A DNA stretch of 29,544 nt, taken from positions 1 through 29,544 of the forward strand of contig CAZDSS010000024.1 of the NCBI GenBank assembly GCA_964508185.1. The letters run 5' to 3'. Below, piece after piece: positions 16,037 to 22,906 of the stretch. The DNA comes from CAZDSS01 sp964508185. Its GTDB lineage: Bacteria; Pseudomonadota; Alphaproteobacteria; Sphingomonadales; Govanellaceae. Made by a program: the position numbers and the translations under genes. How positions within the stretch are numbered: position 1 is the stretch's first letter; every line of letters starts with the position of its first letter. Below the pieces are notes generated by a model, which saw only the letters and a program-made list of their open reading frames with translations, was not told the DNA's origin and searched no databases.

Positions 16037-17862
16037 TGCGTCGCATTGGCATGACGAGAATCGGAACCAAAGCGGCGGCCGCGTTTGCGGCCGTCGCCTT
16101 TTTCACGGGCGCCTTCGCCGCCGAGGACGAGGGCGCCCGCTTCGCCCGCTTCCTGAGCGAAGTCTACGAGGCGCGGACGGCGGAAAGCCCCATGCTGGCC
16201 GCGGAATTCGGGCTCGATATCGGCCGCGACCGCTGGGACAACCTGTCGCCCGCAGCCCATGCGCAGAGGATCGAGCGCATCCGGGCGGAGCTCGCCCAAG
16301 CGGAGCAGGATTTCGATCCCGCCGCCATGGACGCCCGGCGCCGCCTGCAGCACCGGGTCTTCGTCGCCGAGCAGAAGCTGCTTCTCGAGCGCGAGCGCTG
16401 GCGGGACCACCTTTACCCCATGAACCAGATCGTGGGGCTTCATCTCGACGTGCCCGGCGTGCTGGTCAACCAGCATCCCGTGCGCAATGCCGCCGATGCG
16501 GAGGCCTATCTTTCCCGCATCAACCGCACCGACCGCCTGTTCGCCCAGTTCATCGAGGATCTGGAACGGCGCGCGACCGCGGGCTTTTACATGCCGAAAA
16601 GCGTCTATCCCCTGCTCATCCACGGGGCGGAGCGGGTGATCTCAGGCGCGCCGTTCGACGAGGGGGAGGACAATCCCATCTGGGCCGATTTCCGGCGCAA
16701 GCTTGCGGCCGTCGACATGCCGGCGGGCGACAAGGCGAAGCTGGAAGCCAAGGTGCGGGTCGCCCTTCTCGGCCCGTTCCGCACGGCTTATTCCGACCTC
16801 ATCGCGGTTCTGCGTCGGCAGGCGGAGGAGACGAAGATCGACGGCGGCGTCTGGCAGCTGCCCGAGGGGGACGCGTTCTATGCCTTCCTCGTGCGGCAGT
16901 TCACCACCACGGACATGACGCCGGACGAGATCCATGAACTGGGCCTCAGGGAGGCCGACCGCATCCGCGGCGAGATGGAAGGCATCATGCGCCGCGTCGG
17001 GTTCCAGGGCACGCTCCGCGACTTCATGGCCTGGCTCAAGGCCGATCCACGCTTCTATTTCGAAAACTCTGACGCGGGGCGCGAGGCCTACATGAAGAAG
17101 GCGCGGGATACGGTCGCCGCCATGGCGGCCCGGATCACCGAGGTCTTCCACAGGAAGCCCGCGATCCCGCTCGAGGTGCGGCGGTTCGAGCCCTATCGGG
17201 AAAAGACCTCGCCCTCAGGGTACTATGAGGCGGGGGCGCCCGACGGCAGCCGCCCGGGCGCCATCTATCTGGGGCTCGCGGACATGAGCAAGGCGGCGAT
17301 CTACGATCTCGACGCCCTTCTCTATCACGAGGGGCTTCCCGGCCATCACATGCAGATCTCCACCATCCTTTCGGATCCCGGGATCCCGCAGTTGCGCAAG
17401 ATCAGCTTCTGGTGGCTCAACAGCGCCTTTGTCGAGGGCTGGGCGCTCTATGCCGAACGGCTCGCCAAGGACATGGGCTTCTACGAGGACCCTTACGCCG
17501 ATTTCGGGCGGCTCGCCGGGGAGCTCTGGCGCGCCTACCGGCTGGTGGTGGACAGCGGCCTCCATCACAAGCGCTGGACCCGGGAACAGGCGATCCAGTT
17601 CCTGAACGACAACACCACGAGCCCGGCGGCGGCCAACGAAGCGGCGGTGGATCGCTATCTCGCCGTGCCCGGCCAGGCGACCTCCTTCATGGTGGGAATG
17701 AAGCGCTTCCTCGACCTGCGCGCCAAGGCGCAGGACGCCCTGGGCGACCGCTTCGACATCCGCGACTTCCACCAGGTGGTGCTGGAGAACGGCTATATCC
17801 CGCTCTGGGCGGTGGAAGAGGCGGTGGACGCCTGGATCGCCGCGGAAAAGGCCGCCAACTAG
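16036..17862 (+). CDS. Exported DUF885 family protein (putative metallopeptidase)
   Basis: This 608-residue protein has a signal peptide (AAAAFAAVAFFTGAFAA, cleavage near residue 29). It belongs to DUF885, recognised by YHEGLPGHH (His431, Glu432, His437, His438) and the downstream VEGWALYAERLA, which together resemble a zinc-peptidase site. Members are generally annotated as hydrolases of short peptides or are unassigned. Length is normal for the family (about 580-620). The start overlaps the stop of TonB receptor 2; ATG 16051 is a possible alternative that still keeps the signal peptide. The 3' end meets the convergent FAD/[2Fe-2S] gene at a shared CTAG with no terminator visible. Periplasmic cleavage of receptor 2's cargo is the likely role, inferred from context. 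Confidence 0.85.
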   Translation: MRRIGMTRIGTKAAAAFAAVAFFTGAFAAEDEGARFARFLSEVYEARTAESPMLAAEFGLDIGRDRWDNLSPAAHAQRIERIRAELAQAEQDFDPAAMDARRRLQHRVFVAEQKLLLERERWRDHLYPMNQIVGLHLDVPGVLVNQHPVRNAADAEAYLSRINRTDRLFAQFIEDLERRATAGFYMPKSVYPLLIHGAERVISGAPFDEGEDNPIWADFRRKLAAVDMPAGDKAKLEAKVRVALLGPFRTAYSDLIAVLRRQAEETKIDGGVWQLPEGDAFYAFLVRQFTTTDMTPDEIHELGLREADRIRGEMEGIMRRVGFQGTLRDFMAWLKADPRFYFENSDAGREAYMKKARDTVAAMAARITEVFHRKPAIPLEVRRFEPYREKTSPSGYYEAGAPDGSRPGAIYLGLADMSKAAIYDLDALLYHEGLPGHHMQISTILSDPGIPQLRKISFWWLNSAFVEGWALYAERLAKDMGFYEDPYADFGRLAGELWRAYRLVVDSGLHHKRWTREQAIQFLNDNTTSPAAANEAAVDRYLAVPGQATSFMVGMKRFLDLRAKAQDALGDRFDIRDFHQVVLENGYIPLWAVEEAVDAWIAAEKAAN

Positions 17863-19277
17863 CCGACGATATCGCCGAGCGGCACCGGTTTCACCGGCGG
17901 CCGCACGGTGAATCCGCCGACCATGCCGGGATCCGTGCCGCGGATCTCGGCAAGGGTCCGCCGCACCGCATGGCCGCAATAGCGGCCCTGGCAGGGGCCC
18001 ATGCCCGTGCGCGACAGAAGCTTGGCGGCGTCCGCCGTCAGGACATGGCCCGCTTCCTTCATTGCCGCGCGGAAGGCGCCGAAGCTCACGTTCTCGCAGC
18101 GGCAGAGGACGACGTCGTCTCCCGCGAGGTCGGCGATGAGCGCCGCCGGCGGCCGGGCAAGATCGCGCAGGAGATCGGCGAAGCGGGTGATGGACCCGAG
18201 CCGCCGGAAGGCGGCATCCCGCGCCGCGCGGTCGACCGGAAGGCCGAGATCGGCGAGGATGGAGAAGGCTGCGATCCGCCCCTGCTCGGCGGCGCTCTCC
18301 GCCCCTGCGACCCGCGTCACCTCGCCCGCCACGTAGAGCCTTGGCACGTCGCTTCGCATGGCGCCGTCATGGGTCACGATCCAGCCGCCGCCCGCATCCT
18401 CGTCCCAGACGGCCGTCGCCCCGGCCTGCCGCGCGAGCTCGGATGACGGCAGAAAGCCGTAGCAGAAGGCAATGCGGTCGCAGGCGACGCTGCGGCTGCG
18501 GCTCCGATCGGCGCGGCCGTCGGCATCGAGGGGTGCAATCACCGCGCTCGCGACCGCGTCCTCGCCCTCCGCCGCGACGATGCCGTGTTCGAACAGGATC
18601 GGAACGCCCGCGCGCTTCAGCCGGGCGAAGGCCGCGGCGGCTGCCGCGAACTTGCGCCAGTGGGATCCGACGACGCCCGGCCGCCGCAATGCGGCCAAGG
18701 CCCGGCCCGGCGGCTGGGAAAAGATCAGCGCCGCGATCTCGCCGCCCGCATTCAGCACCTGCTCCGCGACGATGAGCTGCAGGGGGTGCGATCCCGCGAA
18801 GACGAAGCGTTCGCCGGGAACAAGCTGCTGGCTCTTGACGAAGGCCTGGACGCCGCCCGCGGCCATGACGCCAGGCAGGGTCCAGCCGGGAAAGGCGACC
18901 GGCATGTCGTAACAGCCCGCGGCCACAAGCCAGGCGCGCGCCGAGACGGATTTGACCCCTTCGGGCGTCGCCGCCCACAGGACCCGCTCGCCCGCCGCAT
19001 CCTCATAGAAGCCGAGGGCGGCCGTCTCCAGATGCCAGTGCACCCCCGGCGCCTGCTCCGCCCGGCGGAGAAGGGCCTTGCCCGCGTCATAGAGCTGGCC
19101 CGGAAGCCAGTCTTTCACCCTGAAGTCCGCGGGGGGCTGGCGGTAGATCTGGCCGCCGGCGCGGGGTTGCTCGTCCATGACGGCGATCTCGAGGCCCTTG
19201 CCCGCAAGTTCGGACAGTGCCGCAAGCCCCGCCGGGCCCGCGCCGATGATGACGATGTCGTAATGCAGGCGTTCCAC
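17859..19277 (-). CDS. FAD/[2Fe-2S] oxidoreductase subunit (HcnB / opine-oxidase A-like)
   Basis: This 472-residue flavoprotein is a subunit of a heteromeric amino-acid or opine dehydrogenase. The FAD-binding site is at the N-terminus (IIGAGPAGLAA, Gly12-Gly17), with DEQPRAGGQIYRQ just after, as in HcnB, opine oxidase and D-hydroxyproline dehydrogenase subunits. A second dinucleotide region spans about 155-300. The C-terminus is a BFD-like [2Fe-2S] domain with Cys392, Cys394, Cys429 and Cys434 (CRC...GPCQGRYC). The start is GTG 19277, five bases after the small ferredoxin-like gene. Electrons would pass from the DAO-type subunit via this protein and its iron-sulfur partner to the respiratory chain. 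It is the last gene of the LysR-DHDPS unit. Confidence 0.88.
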   Translation of the reverse strand: MERLHYDIVIIGAGPAGLAALSELAGKGLEIAVMDEQPRAGGQIYRQPPADFRVKDWLPGQLYDAGKALLRRAEQAPGVHWHLETAALGFYEDAAGERVLWAATPEGVKSVSARAWLVAAGCYDMPVAFPGWTLPGVMAAGGVQAFVKSQQLVPGERFVFAGSHPLQLIVAEQVLNAGGEIAALIFSQPPGRALAALRRPGVVGSHWRKFAAAAAAFARLKRAGVPILFEHGIVAAEGEDAVASAVIAPLDADGRADRSRSRSVACDRIAFCYGFLPSSELARQAGATAVWDEDAGGGWIVTHDGAMRSDVPRLYVAGEVTRVAGAESAAEQGRIAAFSILADLGLPVDRAARDAAFRRLGSITRFADLLRDLARPPAALIADLAGDDVVLCRCENVSFGAFRAAMKEAGHVLTADAAKLLSRTGMGPCQGRYCGHAVRRTLAEIRGTDPGMVGGFTVRPPVKPVPLGDIVG

Positions 19278-19282
19278 GGCGA

Positions 19283-19579
19283 CTATTCTTCCCCGATCCT
19301 GACGCGCAAGCCCGGGCGCACCATGGTCATGCAGGCGCGGCGGCGGACGAAATCATCGGTCTCACGCAGGGCCATGGGCACCAGGCATTCGAAACAGACG
19401 CCCATGTTGCAGACGGGCCCCCGCGGCGCGCCCGCGCGGTCCTTGCGGAAGGCCGTGATCCCTGCAGCGAGGAGGGCGGTCGCCACCGTCTCCCCCGCAT
19501 GGGCCGCAAGGGGCGCGCCGTTCACCTCGATGGTGATCGCATCTCCCCGCTCCACGCCCTGTTTGATCCGTCGCGCCAT
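19283..19579 (-). CDS. Small [2Fe-2S] subunit (HcnA / opine-oxidase-like)
   Basis: This 98-residue ferredoxin-like protein has a plant-type cluster motif: Cys57, Cys62, Cys65 (VCNMGVCFEC) and Cys83. An N-terminal beta-grasp starts ITIEVNGAPLAAHAGETV. It is the gamma-type subunit that accompanies the two FAD proteins in heterotrimeric D-hydroxyproline, opine and cyanide-forming glycine dehydrogenases. The ATG at 19579 is chosen because a GGGGTGA sequence precedes it and the longer frame above runs into the DAO gene. Thirteen bases separate it from the DAO stop and five from the next gene, so the three subunits are one transcription unit. Confidence 0.88.
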   Translation of the reverse strand: MARRIKQGVERGDAITIEVNGAPLAAHAGETVATALLAAGITAFRKDRAGAPRGPVCNMGVCFECLVPMALRETDDFVRRRACMTMVRPGLRVRIGEE

Positions 19580-19592
19580 GGTCACCCCGTCG

Positions 19593-20777
19593 TCATCCCA
19601 TGAACATGTTGATGTGGCGGAAGCGCCGCGGGCTATAGAGATCGATCCGGTGCGACGGGCGACCTTCAAGGATAAGCTCGCTCATGAGCCGCCCGTAGAC
19701 GGGGCCCAGTGTGAAGCCCGAGCCGCCGGTCGCGACGAAAAATCCCGGCGCCTCCGGCATCTCGCCGAGGATCGGCAGCTGGTCGGCGGTGATGCCCACG
19801 ATCCCGGTCCAGGAGCGGAGCAGGTTGCGGCTGCGTAAATCTGGCACCACGTCGCAGGCGATCTTGAGGTTCTCGGCCACGTTGCGATCGATCAGCACCG
19901 GCCGGCGGTCCTTCAGGATCCGGTCGCCCGCGCGCCGGAAGCGGGACGACCAGCCGCCGCCGATCAGGATGTGCCCGTCGCTCACCTGCTTCATGGAAAG
20001 GCGGCGGCCCGCATGCTGGATGAGATGATGGACCAGAGGCGGGCCCGCTTCGGTGACGTTCATGGCGAGCGCCACGGGAAAGACGGGAAGATGCAGGTTG
20101 ACCATCCGCGCAACATCGGCGGCCCAGGCCCCGGCGGCGTTCAGGATGACGTCGGCCGTCGCCATCTCCCGGCCTTCCGCCCCTTCGAGCGCGACGGACC
20201 AGCGCCCGTTCACGCGGCGGATGTCCGCAACCTTGGTCCCCGTGCGGATCTTCGCGCCATGGCGCTGGGCGCCGCGGGCGAAGGCGGGGGTGACGAGCCG
20301 CGGATTGCCGTGCCCCTCCCTGGGGCAGTAGCCCGCGGCGATCACCTTGTCCGAGAGATAGGGGGCGATCGCGCGCACCTCTTCCGCCGTCAGCAGCTCC
20401 GTCGGCAGCCCCCACTGCTTCTCGAGGGCGTATTTCTTCCTGAGCAGGGCGAGATCGGCCTCCGTCTCCGCCAGCATCAGGCCGCCATGGAGGGTGACGT
20501 CCATGAAGGCGTCGAGCTCCTCTTCAAGGCGCGACCATTCCTCGATCGCCAGCAGGTTGAGCGGGATCACCTGCGCGAACTGCTCCGCCTGATCGGCGTG
20601 TTCGATGAGGCGATGCTCCAGCTGGAAATGGAGCGAGCCCGCATTCTGCCCGGATGCCTGACCATTGACCTGCCCCATCTCCACCAGGAGAACGGCGGCG
20701 CCGCCCCGGGCGAGATAGTAGGCGGCGGCGCATCCGGCAAGGCCGCCGCCGATGATCAGGACATCCGCTTGCGTCAT
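19593..20777 (-). CDS. FAD-dependent D-amino-acid/hydroxyproline dehydrogenase subunit (DAO family)
   Basis: This 394-residue catalytic-type subunit has the DAO fold. The FAD motif is VLIIGGGLAGCAAAYYLA (Gly10, Gly12, Gly15) with acidic E33 at the end of the second strand, then GQASGQNAGSL, and a C-terminal FAD contact IVGITADQLPILGEMP followed by VATGGSGFTLGP. Relatives oxidise secondary or primary amino acids (D-hydroxyproline, opines, glycine, sarcosine) to imines. In these trimeric complexes this subunit pairs with an FAD/BFD protein and a small [2Fe-2S] protein, both encoded next. The start overlaps the stop of the DHDPS-family gene (ATGA). The exact substrate cannot be assigned; the neighbouring DHDPS-like lyase makes cis-4-hydroxy-D-proline attractive. 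Confidence 0.85.
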   Translation of the reverse strand: MTQADVLIIGGGLAGCAAAYYLARGGAAVLLVEMGQVNGQASGQNAGSLHFQLEHRLIEHADQAEQFAQVIPLNLLAIEEWSRLEEELDAFMDVTLHGGLMLAETEADLALLRKKYALEKQWGLPTELLTAEEVRAIAPYLSDKVIAAGYCPREGHGNPRLVTPAFARGAQRHGAKIRTGTKVADIRRVNGRWSVALEGAEGREMATADVILNAAGAWAADVARMVNLHLPVFPVALAMNVTEAGPPLVHHLIQHAGRRLSMKQVSDGHILIGGGWSSRFRRAGDRILKDRRPVLIDRNVAENLKIACDVVPDLRSRNLLRSWTGIVGITADQLPILGEMPEAPGFFVATGGSGFTLGPVYGRLMSELILEGRPSHRIDLYSPRRFRHINMFMG

Positions 20778-21703
20778 GCAGTCACTGTCTTACCAAGCGC
20801 CCGCAAAGTCGAGCGAATGGTATCAAGATGCCGTTCGTCGAGCGGCAGGATGGGCTTGCGCGGATAGCCGCCGGGCAGGCCTTGCACGTTGAGCGCCGCC
20901 TTGAACACGGCGGGGGCGGTGCCGAACCTGGCCGTGTAGTCCTCGTTGAACCATTCGGTCATGATGCGGCGGTCCTTGGCGCCGAGCGCCAGGGCCTCTT
21001 CCGTCCGGCCCGCCCACAACGCGTTGAAGAAATCCGGCTGGTCGCGGCCGAGCACGGCGCCCGCGCCCATGAGGCCGTCCGCCCCGTGATGCTGCACGAG
21101 GGTCGCGCCGATCTGGTTCATGGGCACCCCGAACATCCGCACCTTGTCCTTGAGGGCGAAGAAGCTGTCGATGAAATGCCGGAAGCTGCCGGTGGAATTC
21201 TTCACCGCCACCACCCGGTCGAGGTCGGTGAGCCGCTCGAGGAGACGGATGGACATGTCCACATTCGTCCCCGGCGGCCAGTTGTAGACGCAGATGGGCA
21301 GCGGGCAGCGCCTGTTCACCTCGGCGTAGAAGGCGAAGATCTCGTCCTCGCTCGGGCGCACATAGGGCGGCGGGCAGAGGAGGATGCCGTCGAACCCGGC
21401 GCGGGCCGCAAGCTCGGCGCTGTCAACGACCCCGTCAGGGGTGAAGGCGTTGCAGCCGGCAATCAGGGTCATCTTGCCCTTCAGGACCTCGCCCGCGGTC
21501 ATGAACAGCGTCGCCCGTTCCTCTGCCGACAACGCATACCATTCCCCGGTGGTGCCGGCGACCACGATGCCGTGCATGGCCTGTTCGTGCAGCCATTCGA
21601 GCAGCTCTATCAGCATCCCGCGATCGAGGGCGCCGTCGCTGTCGAAGGGCGTCGTAATGGCCGGCATGTAGCCGCGCCAGTCAATACTGTACCTGTCCAT
21701 CAT
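20774..21703 (-). CDS. DHDPS/NAL family lyase or deaminase
   Basis: This 309-residue class I aldolase-fold enzyme has the family's residues: GTTGE (50-54), Tyr140 in VYNWPP and Schiff-base Lys168 in VAVKNST. The family includes dihydrodipicolinate synthase, N-acetylneuraminate lyase, 2-keto-3-deoxysugar aldolases and pyrroline-4-hydroxy-2-carboxylate deaminase. The last acts on the product of D-hydroxyproline dehydrogenase, and a heterotrimeric dehydrogenase of that type is encoded immediately downstream (ATGA overlap). That context favours a deaminase over lysine biosynthesis. Two ATGs are adjacent (21703 and 21700); GGGAG spacing fits the second better. It is the first structural gene after lysR, with a 103-base gap carrying a palindrome. 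Confidence 0.85.
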   Translation of the reverse strand: MMDRYSIDWRGYMPAITTPFDSDGALDRGMLIELLEWLHEQAMHGIVVAGTTGEWYALSAEERATLFMTAGEVLKGKMTLIAGCNAFTPDGVVDSAELAARAGFDGILLCPPPYVRPSEDEIFAFYAEVNRRCPLPICVYNWPPGTNVDMSIRLLERLTDLDRVVAVKNSTGSFRHFIDSFFALKDKVRMFGVPMNQIGATLVQHHGADGLMGAGAVLGRDQPDFFNALWAGRTEEALALGAKDRRIMTEWFNEDYTARFGTAPAVFKAALNVQGLPGGYPRKPILPLDERHLDTIRSTLRALGKTVTA

Positions 21704-21806
21704 GCTCCCACTTGTGCCGGGCTGAGCCTCGATTAAGCGGGCAATCTATCTTTATTTGCGTTGCAATGATGAAATCTGTTTGTTGCGTCCGAAGGAACGA
21801 GCGACC
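21704..21806 (-). promoter_or_regulatory. Promoter region of the lyase-dehydrogenase genes with TTGC-N3-GCAA palindrome
   Basis: This AT-richer gap lies between the lysR stop and the DHDPS-family start. It contains TTGCGTTGCAA (21756-21766), a perfect palindrome apart from its three-base centre, and on the minus strand TAGATT (plus 21743-21748) as a possible -10. No good -35 is seen, as is common for LysR-activated promoters. The half-site recalls the TTG/CAA dyads near lysR but with different spacing. Confidence 0.35.
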
Positions 21807-22727
21807 TCATCGCGCGTGAAGCGTGGAGCGGAACTTGCCCTCGACTGTCTTGAGCAGCTGGTTGGCCGGCACGGGCAGCAGACGGCCGAGACGCGTCACC
21901 ACCTGGATCTGGGTTGCCTGCAGATCCGGGTGATCGATGGCCACCGCCGCGAGCTCCCCGCGCTGCAGCTCGTCCATGATGACGATGTCGGTGAGGATCG
22001 CGATTCCCTGCCCGCTCTTCACGAAATGCTTGAGGAGGGCGAGGGAGTTGGTGGTGATGACCGGCGCCACCAGGCTCTCGACCTGCAGCTCCACCGGACC
22101 CAGAAGCTGGCGGATGCGGAACGACCGCTCGGGGAGCGCCACCCGGTAGCCGGCGAGCTCCGGCAGCTTCACCGATTTCTTGCGCGCCAGGGGATCGTCG
22201 GGATGGGCGATCACCCGCAGGGGCTGGGGAAGACCCATGGCGACGCGGATCTTCGGGTCTGGCGGGGCGTGAAACACCATGCCGATATGGGCCTCGTCCT
22301 CCCGCACCAGGCGGAGCACCTCGTTGGTGCCGGCGATGCGGATGGACAGGCGGATATTGGGATGGCTGCGGGTGAACTGGTGGAGGATTTCCGAGAAGCT
22401 GTCGCTGACGAAACCCTCGCCGATCGCCAGCACGATATGGCCCGAACGATTGCCGCGCAGCTCCTGCAGCTGGGAGACGAAGGCCTCGTCATGGGCGAGC
22501 TTCTCCCGGTAGTAGCGCACCAGCAATTCCCCCGCCTCGGTCAGCTTGATGGACCGCCGCCCGCGCTCGAGCAGCGGGGTGCCCAGTTCCGCTTCGAGAA
22601 AGGCGATCTGGCGGCTGATGGAGGAGGTCGCCACATTGAGCCGCTCGCTGGCCGCCCGCATGGTGCCCGAGCGCGCCGCCTCGAACAGATAGTGGATGTG
22701 GCGTTCGTACTGGCCCAGCCGTTCCAT
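21807..22727 (-). CDS. LysR-family transcriptional regulator
   Basis: This 306-residue regulator has the N-terminal winged helix-turn-helix (YLFEAARSGTMRAASERLNV, then ATSSISRQIAFLEAELG, about residues 13-60) and a C-terminal ligand-binding domain (GHIVLAIGEGFVSDSF, then GIAILTDIVI). It is divergent from TonB receptor 3 and reads toward the DHDPS-dehydrogenase genes on its own strand. Two TTG-N9-CAA dyads lie in the divergent gap, the nearer one 14 bases from its start, so control of itself, the receptor/transport unit and perhaps the oxidative genes is likely. The inducer is probably the imported compound or a breakdown product. Confidence 0.92.
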   Translation of the reverse strand: MERLGQYERHIHYLFEAARSGTMRAASERLNVATSSISRQIAFLEAELGTPLLERGRRSIKLTEAGELLVRYYREKLAHDEAFVSQLQELRGNRSGHIVLAIGEGFVSDSFSEILHQFTRSHPNIRLSIRIAGTNEVLRLVREDEAHIGMVFHAPPDPKIRVAMGLPQPLRVIAHPDDPLARKKSVKLPELAGYRVALPERSFRIRQLLGPVELQVESLVAPVITTNSLALLKHFVKSGQGIAILTDIVIMDELQRGELAAVAIDHPDLQATQIQVVTRLGRLLPVPANQLLKTVEGKFRSTLHAR

Positions 22728-22740
22728 GTCCGCATCCCCG

Positions 22741-22759
22741 CGTTGTCATTTGCGCAACG
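22741..22759. promoter_or_regulatory. LysR-type operator 1 (CGTTG-N9-CAACG)
   Basis: A perfect dyad with five-base arms spaced by nine, containing the LysR-box pattern T-N11-A (T22744, A22756). A second palindrome, TTGCGCAA, lies inside it (22750-22757). It lies just upstream of lysR and downstream of a CATAAT -10 box (plus 22762-22767) for lysR, which would permit autorepression. Confidence 0.6.
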
Positions 22760-22772
22760 ATATTATGAAGGG

Positions 22773-22789
22773 ATTGCAATTGTTTCAAT
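22773..22789. promoter_or_regulatory. LysR-type operator 2 (ATTG-N9-CAAT)
   Basis: A perfect dyad with four-base arms and the same nine-base spacer and T-N11-A pattern (T22775, A22787) as operator 1. It is offset from operator 1 by 31 bases, about three helical turns, which suits side-by-side binding by a LysR tetramer. It overlaps the proposed -35 of the receptor 3 promoter. Confidence 0.58.
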
Positions 22790-22809
22790 GGTCGCCGATC
22801 TCCTACCAT
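22780..22809 (+). promoter_or_regulatory. Candidate promoter of TonB receptor 3
   Basis: TTGTTT (22780-22785) and TACCAT (22804-22809) are separated by 18 bases. The boxes are imperfect, as expected for an activated promoter, and the -35 overlaps LysR operator 2. The leader downstream holds a small hairpin GGGCC/GGCCC (22873-22889). Confidence 0.4.
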
Positions 22810-22906
22810 TCGATCCAATGAACGAGGCTGGGGGACTTTGCCCGCACCGGCCTTTGAAAAACCAAGGAGGATGGGCCGCTTTCCGGCCCAGGGGTGGAGG
22901 AAGAGA

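Noticed and set aside
22838..22906. An upstream start for receptor 3 at 22838
   Set aside because: It adds a charged stretch before the signal peptide; ATG 22907 follows GGAGGAAGAG at good spacing.
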